A stretch of 64,000 bases of DNA, from assembly GCA_964560765.1 (NCBI GenBank), contig CAZLMG010000007.1, positions 62,001-126,000 on the forward strand. The letters run 5' to 3'. Of the stretch, positions 26,942-35,200 are shown one piece after another. The stretch is from CAZLMG01 sp964560765. Lineage in GTDB: Bacteria; Bdellovibrionota_B; Oligoflexia; Oligoflexales; CAZLMG01. The position numbers were made by a program, and so were the translations under genes. The notes beneath the pieces are model-generated. The model saw only the letters and a program-made list of their open reading frames with translations, did no database searches and was not told where the DNA came from. The first letter of the stretch is position 1. Each line of letters opens with the position of its first letter.

Positions 26942-26983
26942 CGAGCTGGGAAGTTACATGAGCCAAAGGTGGGAGTTTTGACT

Positions 26984-27196
26984 GTGTCCGAGCAAAAGCC
27001 AAAGAATATGCATACCGAGGAAGTCGATCTTCACAAGCACGATCATGATGACAACGATGGACATCATGTGCACGGTCCAGGATGTTCACATCATCACCAT
27101 AGGGGTGAAACTTACGTGCGAGAAAGCCCAAAAATTGGTCGGAACGACCCGTGCACCTGTGGTTCGGGCAAGAAATTTAAGAAGTGCTGCGGCTAA
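26984..27196 (+). CDS. Small His-rich protein with C-terminal SEC-C zinc motif
   Basis: About 70 residues in two parts. The N-terminal half is packed with His and Asp (HKHDHDDNDGHHVHG, then CSHHHHRG), a likely metal-binding segment. The C-terminal half is a SEC-C motif (GRNDPCTCGSGKKFKKCCG), the zinc-binding module also found at the end of SecA. GTG 26984 is chosen because GGGAG lies eight bases upstream; a GTG at 26969 would add five residues. It lies 42 bases after hutD and overlaps the opposing transporter gene by four bases. Whether it binds SecB or ribosomes like SecA's motif, or stores metal, is unknown. Confidence 0.82.
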   Translation: MSEQKPKNMHTEEVDLHKHDHDDNDGHHVHGPGCSHHHHRGETYVRESPKIGRNDPCTCGSGKKFKKCCG

Positions 27197-28293
27197 CTAA
27201 ATAGCACGAGAGCAAAACCTGCGGCGGCGCCGGTGCCGACTGCGGAAGCAAACCCTAAGAATAGCGGGCGCCATCCCATGGCGCGCAAAGTTGAAAAGTC
27301 TGAGTTCATCCCAATGGCAGCCGTTGCGATGGTGACCAGAAAGTTAGTGGCATAATCCGTTGCTTCGAGAAAACGCCACCAATCTTGGGCGCGAATGACG
27401 CCAAAGGCAAAGTCTTCGTTGACATCTCCAAGAGTCCTAACGAGGCTCAGCACCACAAACCCAACGATGAAACCAGGAAGGTATTTCAACGTCTTGTGCT
27501 TATGGGCATTCTGCAAGCCATCGGGTGTTTGACGCATAATGACGAAGGCCAAGATGGGCGCCAGAAGGGCCAAAGACAGATTGCGAATCATCTTGGTAAC
27601 CATGGCGACGTCCAAGACGTTGACGCTGTGAAACAGCTGCTCATAGAGAAGTGCGGCTCCAGCGACTTGTGCGGTGTCATGCACCGAGGATCCAATGAAT
27701 ACGCCGGCTGCCCACTCCTGCTCACTAAATAGGGTGTTGGCCACGAAAGGGGTCACGAATAGACTCACGAATCCAAAAATCGTGATCAAGCAAACGGCAT
27801 AAGTGGTCTCCCGTTGCTTGGCGTTACAGATGCTCGCGGCCGCCATAATAGCACTTACGCCGCAAATGGCCGTTCCAAAGCCAACGAGCACGGTCAGCCG
27901 ACGATCGAGTCTCAAGGCTTTAGCAACCAATGCGCAGAATGCTAACGAGCAGACGACTGCAAAGGCGATAAATGGCAAACCGGTCAGTCCGATCCTAGAA
28001 ACCTCACTTAGGCTCAGGCGGAGACCGACCAAAGCAACGGCGATCTTCAAGAGAGAATTTGCGCTGAACTTGATACCCACTTGAGCGCGCTCGGGCACTT
28101 TCCCGAAACTGCCCAGAAAGATTCCAAACAGGAGGGCAATGGAAACAGATCCGATGCCCTGAACTACTGTCCCCCAAAACCATATTCGCAAAACGTCGGC
28201 AGTCAGTACCGCCAGACTAGCTACGAACATAGCAAGCGCGACGCCTGGGATGAATTGCCGGCATATTTCGAAAAATTTTCGGCTGGTTGGCAT
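27193..28293 (-). CDS. YeiH/UPF0324 family transporter
   Basis: Polytopic membrane protein of the YeiH family, annotated as putative sulfate or sulfonate-related exporters. The 366 residues have about ten hydrophobic segments. Family marks are GIFLGSFGKVPERAQVGIKF, LKIAVALVGLRLSLSEV, VGFGTAICGVSAIMAAAS and AGVFIGSSVHDTAQVAGA. ATG 28293 is chosen: a longer reading to 28398 would overlap the divergent cytochrome gene, and its extra residues do not resemble the family. No clear ribosome binding site is seen at either start. It is divergent from a TsdA-like cytochrome, so a link to sulfur-compound metabolism is possible but inferred. Confidence 0.87.
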   Translation of the reverse strand: MPTSRKFFEICRQFIPGVALAMFVASLAVLTADVLRIWFWGTVVQGIGSVSIALLFGIFLGSFGKVPERAQVGIKFSANSLLKIAVALVGLRLSLSEVSRIGLTGLPFIAFAVVCSLAFCALVAKALRLDRRLTVLVGFGTAICGVSAIMAAASICNAKQRETTYAVCLITIFGFVSLFVTPFVANTLFSEQEWAAGVFIGSSVHDTAQVAGAALLYEQLFHSVNVLDVAMVTKMIRNLSLALLAPILAFVIMRQTPDGLQNAHKHKTLKYLPGFIVGFVVLSLVRTLGDVNEDFAFGVIRAQDWWRFLEATDYATNFLVTIATAAIGMNSDFSTLRAMGWRPLFLGFASAVGTGAAAGFALVLFS

Positions 28294-28350
28294 TCGAAGT
28301 GGCACCGCGATATATTTATGACATCTTAAGTAACATTGCGGAATTGACCA

Positions 28351-29433
28351 ATGACTTTCTTGTTTGATGCTCGGGCCAATCGTCACTGTGCAGCGCAAAG
28401 GTGGACACGGCGGTGCTTTGGACTATTCCTGATCTTATCTTTGCAGGCACATGGACAGTCGGAGGAGCTTGACTCCATTTTCCTCCTCAAGCTCATTCCA
28501 AAGAGCCTCTTGACCTCGTACTATCGTGGGCCTGATCTGGCTAGCCTGCCTGACAATCGAATTTCCCAGGAAATCAAATACGGCTACGAACTGATCACCC
28601 GCACCGCCGAGTTCATCGGACCTGAAGGAAGCGTGGGCAAGTACGCAGGGAATCGGCTCAACTGTTCCAATTGTCATTTGGATGCAGGGCAGCGGCTATT
28701 TGGGGGGGCGTTTGCGACAACGCATGGGAGGTACCCAGAATATCGGTCACGTGATGACATCATTATCTCGCTGGCAGATCGCATCAACTACTGCATCGAG
28801 CGACCGCATAACGGCAAGTGGCTGCCACAAGACACGCGCGAGATGCGGGCCATGCTCATGTACATCAAGTGGTTGGGTCAGGACCGGGCGATAAACTCTA
28901 GACAGTTTGGCGATCAGCTGATGACGCTGCGAGACCTGGACCGTGCTGCAGACCCGAGGCGTGGAGAGGCTGTCTATCGAGTTCATTGTGAGGTTTGTCA
29001 CGGAAAGAATGGTGAGGGGCAATGGAATGAAGATGGAAAGACCCATCTCTATCCACCGCTCTGGGGACCCGACAGTTACTCCATTGGCTCCAGCATGCAT
29101 CGGGTGCGACCAGCGGCTGCGTTTATTAAGGCGAACATGCCATTGGGAGTCACGTGGGAGAAGCCACTGCTATCAGATGAAGAGGCTTTCGACGTTGCAG
29201 CGTTCATCAACGACGATCGCATTCATCCGAGACCCAGCATCGACGTCAGTCGAGATTATCCAGACCGATTTGAAAAGCCGATTGACTATCCATCCGGCCC
29301 CTACATTGATGGCTTTTCCGAAGTTCAGCACAAATTTGGCCCTTGGAAGGCCATCAAGGAAGCTCGCAAACGTTTGCTGAAGGAACGAGCGCGGGGACTA
29401 GAGCCAACAGGAAGCCCACTGGAAGTCCCCTAG
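28351..29433 (+). CDS. Dihaem cytochrome c, thiosulfate dehydrogenase (TsdA)-like
   Basis: A 360-residue periplasmic protein with a signal peptide (CFGLFLILSLQAHGQ) and two haem sites, CSNCH and CEVCH. Around the first are GNRLNCSNCHLDAGQ, RYPEYRSRDD and LADRINYCIERPHNGKWLP. Around the second are PPLWGPDSYSIGSSM, AAFIKANMPLG and DEEAFDVAAFIND. This order is that of TsdA, which couples two thiosulfates to tetrathionate. The Cys in INYC corresponds to the unusual haem ligand known in TsdA. SoxA-like proteins are the main alternative. It is divergent from a YeiH-type transporter. Confidence 0.78.
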   Translation: MTFLFDARANRHCAAQRWTRRCFGLFLILSLQAHGQSEELDSIFLLKLIPKSLLTSYYRGPDLASLPDNRISQEIKYGYELITRTAEFIGPEGSVGKYAGNRLNCSNCHLDAGQRLFGGAFATTHGRYPEYRSRDDIIISLADRINYCIERPHNGKWLPQDTREMRAMLMYIKWLGQDRAINSRQFGDQLMTLRDLDRAADPRRGEAVYRVHCEVCHGKNGEGQWNEDGKTHLYPPLWGPDSYSIGSSMHRVRPAAAFIKANMPLGVTWEKPLLSDEEAFDVAAFINDDRIHPRPSIDVSRDYPDRFEKPIDYPSGPYIDGFSEVQHKFGPWKAIKEARKRLLKERARGLEPTGSPLEVP

Positions 29434-29440
29434 TCGAATT

Positions 29441-30388
29441 TTACTTGATTGCAACCACGAGCTTTCCACTGGTGCGCCCAGCCTCCAACTCGGTATGGGC
29501 TTGGCGAATATCATCAAGGGCAAAAACCTTAGAGACAGTCGGACGAATGATTCCGCGATCGACGAGATCCGCGATTTCCTCCAAGTCTTTTGGCTCTCCT
29601 CGTAATAGCATGAAGTCCGTCTTGATGGATCGACTAGCAGCCATGCTTAGAGAATCTGAGTCCGGCGGGTTCACAATGGAAGGAACAGCGCCACCCATGC
29701 GAGTTGCCGCGAGACTGCGCGGATAATTCAATCCGCCTATCGACTCGAGGATGATGTCCATGCCACCAACTCGATTGGCAATGGTTACGAAATCTTCCTG
29801 CCGGTAGTCGATAACGTGGTCTGCCCCCAAGCTGCGAACGTAGTCTGCCTTGGCTGAACTAGCGGTCGCAAACACCTCCGCTCCCATGTGCTTTGCATAC
29901 TGGACGGCGAACGATCCGACTCCGCCAGCAGCAGCATGGATCAACACTTTTGAGCCGCGCTTGATACCGCCGAAGTCGCGTAATGCTTGAATCGCCGTCA
30001 AGCCAGCAACGGGCAAAGATGCGGCATCGATCCAAGACAGATATGCGGGCTTGCGCGCCACAAAGCGCTCATCGACGATTACGAAGTCCGCATAGCCGCC
30101 ATCGCGATCCAGCGGGTTAGAAAAGAATACTTGGTCGCCAACCTGAAATTTTTGTACGTCGTTACCAACGCTGGTCACCACTCCAGAGATATCTCCGCCT
30201 AAAATTCGGGGAAACGTTGTCGGCAATAAGTCGTTCAGGTGTCCCTGACGAATCTTGAAGTCCACGGGGTTGAGGCCTACAGCATGTACTTCGACCAGCA
30301 CTTCCGTCAGGGCTGGTGTTGGGGTGGCAACTTCCCGAGACTCAAGTACTTCTGGGCCGCCGAACTTATCTATCACAACCGCTTTCAT
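29441..30388 (-). CDS. Zinc-independent medium-chain NAD(P)-dependent oxidoreductase
   Basis: A 315-residue quinone-oxidoreductase-type member of the medium-chain dehydrogenase family. The N-terminal GroES-like half has VGLNPVDFKIRQGHL and LGGDISGVVTSVGNDV. The Rossmann half has VLIHAAAGGVGSFAVQYAKHMGA, with the nucleotide-binding AAAGGVG. The catalytic and structural zinc ligands of alcohol dehydrogenase are absent. ATG 30388 (MKAVVIDKFGGPEVL) has GGAG six bases upstream; a start nine codons earlier is rejected. It is divergent from a LysR regulator across about 100 bases, the usual arrangement for a regulator and its target. Confidence 0.9.
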   Translation of the reverse strand: MKAVVIDKFGGPEVLESREVATPTPALTEVLVEVHAVGLNPVDFKIRQGHLNDLLPTTFPRILGGDISGVVTSVGNDVQKFQVGDQVFFSNPLDRDGGYADFVIVDERFVARKPAYLSWIDAASLPVAGLTAIQALRDFGGIKRGSKVLIHAAAGGVGSFAVQYAKHMGAEVFATASSAKADYVRSLGADHVIDYRQEDFVTIANRVGGMDIILESIGGLNYPRSLAATRMGGAVPSIVNPPDSDSLSMAASRSIKTDFMLLRGEPKDLEEIADLVDRGIIRPTVSKVFALDDIRQAHTELEAGRTSGKLVVAIK

Positions 30389-30483
30389 CACTGACTCCAG
30401 TTTGTTTGGACGCATCTGCGTCGTGGAGTGGCATATTTAGCCGAACTTAAATCGCCTTCAAAATGAATTGCTAATATGATAGC

Positions 30484-30501
30484 TATGTCGTATGCGACAT
30501 A
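30484..30501. promoter_or_regulatory. Palindrome over the LysR start codon, candidate operator
   Basis: TATGTCG and CGACATA form a perfect 7-bp inverted repeat around four bases. It lies in the divergent region and spans the regulator's ATG at 30492. LysR proteins bind dyad sites and often repress themselves, so autoregulation is plausible but inferred. Confidence 0.5.
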
Positions 30502-31400
30502 TTAAGGGTAAGGACCTAAATCTATTGACAGTATTTGCCGCCCTGTGGCGTGAACGGAACGTCACAAAAGCCGCCAAAGCCATAGGCATGACTCAACCCG
30601 CCCTATCCCGGGCATTGAGCCGATTGCGATCCGATTTCAAGGATCCCCTCTTCGTACGCGTTGCCCGCGGCGTGACGCCGACAGAGAGAGCAGCGGAATT
30701 GGCTCCGTCCATTGTTAGTCTCGTTGATTCTTTAGAGCCCATATACGATGGTGGCGCTCGATTCGATCCTAGCCGACTCGAGCGAGTGTTTAATATCGCT
30801 ACCAACGACTATTTTGAGTCCATTGCCGCAACCAACCTACTTCCATCGCTGCAGCAGGAGGCTCCTGGCGTGAGTCTGACATTTCGTCCAGGGCAGGGTG
30901 CGATACCAAAGGAAGCGATGGAGCGCGGCGAAGTCGACCTGATGATTTCGAGTATCTCGGAAGTGTTGGCGGAGGGATTCTATTTACAGAAATTGCTTAC
31001 GGACCACTATCGCTCAGCAGTTAGAGCCATGCACCCCATGCGGAACTCGAAAATGACCTTAGATGAGTTTTGTCGATGGCCCCATGCACTGGTGACGCCA
31101 CGAGGCGACTTAAAGGGAATTGTGGATGATGCTTTGAAGAAGAAAAACGCAAAGAGACACGTTGCTATTGGCTCGCCAAACTTTCTGTCGGCCGGTTGGG
31201 CCGTGGCGCATACAGACTGCATCGTCACCGCTCCCGGGTTGTTCATCGATAGACTAATGGGGCTGCTACAGCTGCGTGACTTCGAGACACCCGTGAACAT
31301 TCCGTCGCTAGAGTTGTTTCAGGTCTGGCATGCGCGCACACAACAGGACCCAGCGCAGAAATGGTTTCGCCAGAAGATTAAAGAAGCGTGCAAGACCTAA
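30492..31400 (+). CDS. LysR-family transcriptional regulator
   Basis: A 302-residue regulator. The N-terminal winged helix-turn-helix is clear: DLNLLTVFAALWRERNVTKAA, then IGMTQPALSRALSRLR and DPLFVRVARGVTPTERA. An effector-binding domain follows, with LSAGWAVAHTDCIVTAPG near the end. The DLNLLxVFxAL opening resembles the NodD/LinR-like branch. It most likely controls the divergent oxidoreductase; the effector is unknown. The start codon lies inside a 7-bp dyad. Confidence 0.93.
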   Translation: MRHIKGKDLNLLTVFAALWRERNVTKAAKAIGMTQPALSRALSRLRSDFKDPLFVRVARGVTPTERAAELAPSIVSLVDSLEPIYDGGARFDPSRLERVFNIATNDYFESIAATNLLPSLQQEAPGVSLTFRPGQGAIPKEAMERGEVDLMISSISEVLAEGFYLQKLLTDHYRSAVRAMHPMRNSKMTLDEFCRWPHALVTPRGDLKGIVDDALKKKNAKRHVAIGSPNFLSAGWAVAHTDCIVTAPGLFIDRLMGLLQLRDFETPVNIPSLELFQVWHARTQQDPAQKWFRQKIKEACKT

Positions 31401-31613
31401 TCCCCATTTAGAAATTCTCTAAAGCTTCTCGCAAAATTGATCTTCGGTCTAACCCGTGGCAAACGTCGAATAATCCGCATAATTTGGCGTATTCCGCTAC
31501 AAGACTCCCCTCCTTGACTGGCTGGTCAAACCTAATGTTGTGTGCGCGCAACGCGATATGCTGTTTCGGTGATTATGAACAGCAGATGATCCACGGATTG
31601 AGGAGAGGCGTGA

Positions 31614-31841
31614 ATGTATACCATGCATGAGTATGAATTCGTTCGCCAGTACGCGGAGCGCTTAAAGCAGGCTGAGGTCACATATCAACGACTGCAGGCT
31701 GCGATTGTTGATGATAAGTCGAGCCAAAGGTCTTTGCCTGTTGAAGTCTTGGAGTTTACGGCTGGATGCTTTATGTGGGCAAGTAAGACGATCAATCGAC
31801 AGGCGCAGCTGATGCATGCAAAACGGGCACATCGAGTTTAA
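31614..31841 (+). CDS. Small protein of unknown function
   Basis: A 75-residue protein with no recognised domain. It is mainly helical and polar (EFVRQYAERLKQAEVTYQRLQAA), has no signal peptide or membrane segment, and ends with several basic residues. GAGGAGAGG a few bases before the ATG makes it a convincing gene. Its TAA stop ends one base before the preferred start of the Nudix gene, so the two are probably co-transcribed and translationally coupled. About 210 bases upstream are gene-free; they hold only a weak TTTAGA/TCTAAA repeat. Confidence 0.6.
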   Translation: MYTMHEYEFVRQYAERLKQAEVTYQRLQAAIVDDKSSQRSLPVEVLEFTAGCFMWASKTINRQAQLMHAKRAHRV

Positions 31842-31842
31842 G

Positions 31843-32262
31843 ATGACTATACGAAATCGTGCCAGCGTCTTCGTCGTGCACGATAACCATGTTCTTGGAT
31901 TTTACGCCGAAGATCCCGTCAGTCGCCGGCGCTACTTCTTTCCGCCCGGAGGCCTTATTGAGCCTGGTGAATCCCCCGCAGAGGCTGTGGTGCGGGAAAC
32001 GCTTGAAGAAACAGGCTTCAGTATTCAAGTTGTGCCTGGTTTGCAATGCCGCCGACGTTATGACTTTGAGTGGAATGGAAACATCTATGACTGCCGAACA
32101 CACTTTTTCCTGGGAAATCTCATTCATGACAAGCCAGCACCGGTCGCTGATGCAGATTATCACCGTGGAGTCGGCTGGGTTCACGTTTCAGAGGTGGCAG
32201 AGGTTTTTGCGTACAGCGATGCCATCCTGGCGTCGTTTCAGCAGCTGGTGGCGTCGGTATGA
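31843..32262 (+). CDS. Nudix hydrolase
   Basis: Hydrolyses a nucleoside diphosphate linked to another group; the substrate cannot be told. The 139 residues contain a complete Nudix box, from GLIEPGESPAEAVV to RETLEETGF. The PPGG run just before it is typical of small housecleaning members. ATG 31843 sits one base after the upstream stop and leaves the fold intact; a start at 31816 would overlap the upstream gene by 26 bases. The gene ends nine bases before the convergent kinase gene. Confidence 0.88.
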   Translation: MTIRNRASVFVVHDNHVLGFYAEDPVSRRRYFFPPGGLIEPGESPAEAVVRETLEETGFSIQVVPGLQCRRRYDFEWNGNIYDCRTHFFLGNLIHDKPAPVADADYHRGVGWVHVSEVAEVFAYSDAILASFQQLVASV

Positions 32263-32271
32263 ACGAAACAC

Positions 32272-35200
32272 CTACGGATGCTGTTTGGCTTTCACTAGCT
32301 TCGAAACCACATCGATGAGCAGATTTGGCTGCACTGGCTTGCTCATGTAATCGTTGAAACCATGGTCCATGCAGCGCTCTCGTTCTCCCGCCATGGCATG
32401 TGCCGTTAGAGCCAACACTGGGACTTGCATGCCACGCTGTCGAATTCTTTTCATGGCTTGGTAGCCGTCCATAACAGGCATTTGCAGATCCATGAGGACG
32501 ACGTCATACGTGGCGCCGTTCAGCGCTACCAGGGCGTCGTCGCCATTGGCGGCGACCTGTACCTGAGCGCCACTCATGTCCAAAAACCGGGAAAGTAGCA
32601 GCTGATTATCGATGCCGTCCTCCACTAATAGCACTCGAATGCCACTCAGGCGTCGACTCTCCCTAAACCAATCAGATGGCTTGTCCTGCGCTTGCGATTT
32701 GTGCTCTGGGAGAATGGAACCAGATCGCATCGCTATGTCTGCCATGGGACCGGGATCAATAGTGATCGTGAACGTAGTTCCTTGATCGGGTTCACTGCGG
32801 GTGAGCACGACATCCCCACCTAAAAGACTGGCCAGGTGTCGGGAAAGAACCAGCCCTAAACCGGTACCTCCGAAGCGCCTGGTGATTGTACTATCAGCTT
32901 GCCCGAAAGGTTGAAACAAACGGAGCTGTTGTTCGGGCGTCAGGCCGCATCCCATGTCGGTAACTGAGATTCTGAGCTGAGGCTGTTTACCTGCGGAGTC
33001 AAGTTCGACGCGCACGTCGACACGTCCTTTGCTCGTAAACTTAATGGCATTGTTGACGATGTTGTTGATAATCTGGCGAAAGCGGCGGCGACAAGAAAAG
33101 ATCGACGAAGGGATAGGTCCAGCGAAAATGACCTGAAGTTCGAGTCCCTTAATTTGAGCTTCCGCTTGATGAGGGATCAAAATATCTGACAATTCTTCCA
33201 TCAAGTCGAACCGAGTCTTGTCGATCGTAAGCCTTCCGGCTTCAACTTTCGCAAGGTCTAAAATATCGTCGATCAATTCCAAGACTTCAGACCCGTTGTG
33301 TCGAATTCTGTCCAAGAAACTCCTTCGATCGGATTCCGAGCAATCTGGCTTGCCAAGCAGCTCTGCATAGCCCAGGACAGCTCCCAAAGGTGTACGGATC
33401 TCATGGCTCATATTGGCTAGAAACTCGCTCTTAGCCCGACTTGCGGCCTCCGCCGCATTCTGAGCAGCCACAGCCCCTTCTTCCGATAGAGTTTGCGATG
33501 TAACATCAAGGAATGCCAAAAGCGTCTGTTTCCTTGCATCGGGACCGCTAGTTGCACTGCGAGCACTAACTTGCACAATTCGGCGTCCAAGCCCTGGCAG
33601 AACCTGGTCAACCGTAATGCTATCCGTCGGTTTATCGCGGTAGCTGACCTTTTCCAAGCGATCCAAGAGCCCCGGATGGGCCAACTTCCCATCCACCAAA
33701 TCAATAAGAGAATGACCAATGGTGCTGGCTGGGGTTGTCTTGAAGTAGGAGTAGAACGCGTGATTTGTCGTAATCACCTTATGGTTCAAATCAACAACTA
33801 GCAGCGGTACGGGGGTAGCCTGAATGATTGCATCGGCATATTGCAGGGCTTCCTCCAGCCGCTCATAGCTTCGTTTTAGGCTGTCGATATCTACCAAAGC
33901 TATGACGGTACCATCAATCCGATTGTCAGACGTGCGATAAGGCTTTATCCGCAGGGAGTACCAGCGTCCGTTTCTGTCTTGGATGTCTTCTTCGCGGGTG
34001 TTGAGCGACTCCATGACTTCGAGTGCGAGTCGTTCTAATCCTTCTATTCCCAGACGTTCGCCAAAATCTGAGAGCGATTTTCCGAGATCGCTTGCCGAAA
34101 GATTTAGTACCTTTTCCGCTGTAGGTGTAAAGCGACGAACCGCCAAATTTGCCGACAACATCACGATCGGGATTTGCACACTACCGAATAGATTCGCCAA
34201 GTCGCTATTGACCACAGATAGATCGTCGTTGCGCTGCCGTAGTTCTTCGTTGACTGTGATGAGCTCTTCGTTCGCTGCTTGAATCTCCTCTTTGGCCGTA
34301 GCGAGCTCTTCATTCGTGCTCTGAAGCTCCTCATTGGCGGACAGAATTTCTTCGCCGACGGACTTCAGTTCCTCATTTGTGGCCTGCTCTTTTTCGATGA
34401 TGGCATGCAAAAAGTCCTTGGTGCTGGAAAGCTCTTCTTGGAGTCGATTCACCTCGGAGCCGGCATCGCCTCTGAGTGCCTTAGTGGCCACGATCCGATC
34501 TTGCTGTCGATCAAACATGATGACAAAATGCCGCAAACCAGCCGGTGATGCATCAAACGGGATGACGTTCAGGTGGACATTAAAAGAGTTTTCCTGCGTA
34601 TCCAGCAACTCAACGTCGCGCCAAATGGGTTTGCTGATAGCCTCGGCTTCAGCGATAGCTGCTCGCAGTTCAAAGAGCAGGCCCGATCGGCACATTTTTA
34701 GCAAATCGCGAGTTGGCTCGCCCGAGGGTTGCAGGAGAAACGGACTTGTATCCCCGCGAAATTGCGTTATCTCAAGGCGTTCATTCACGACAACGCTTGG
34801 TGGCATGAAGCGCAGTATGGCGCGATCAGCATCAGTTCTTGTATCGATAGGTCGTTCCGACTTTTGCTTTATGCTATCTGTGGAAACTCTGGATAGCGAT
34901 GCGATCTCATTCCGATTCCATTGGAAGTTGGGTATTTGGACTCCCTGGATAGCCGGCCTTTTCGCGTAAATTCTGGCGGTTTTATCGATGACCTGAAACA
35001 GGTCACTCGCCGAACCAAGGGTCTCAGCAGAGCCCAGCGTGAGAAACCCGGCGGGATTCAGGGCGAAATGAAACGCCGTCAGGACACGACGCTGAATCTG
35101 CGGAGCAAGGTAGATGAGGAGATTCCGGCAGCTGATGAGGTCGAGTTTCGAGAACGGTGGGTCACGTGTGACATCTTGTCTGGCAAATATGCAACTTTCA

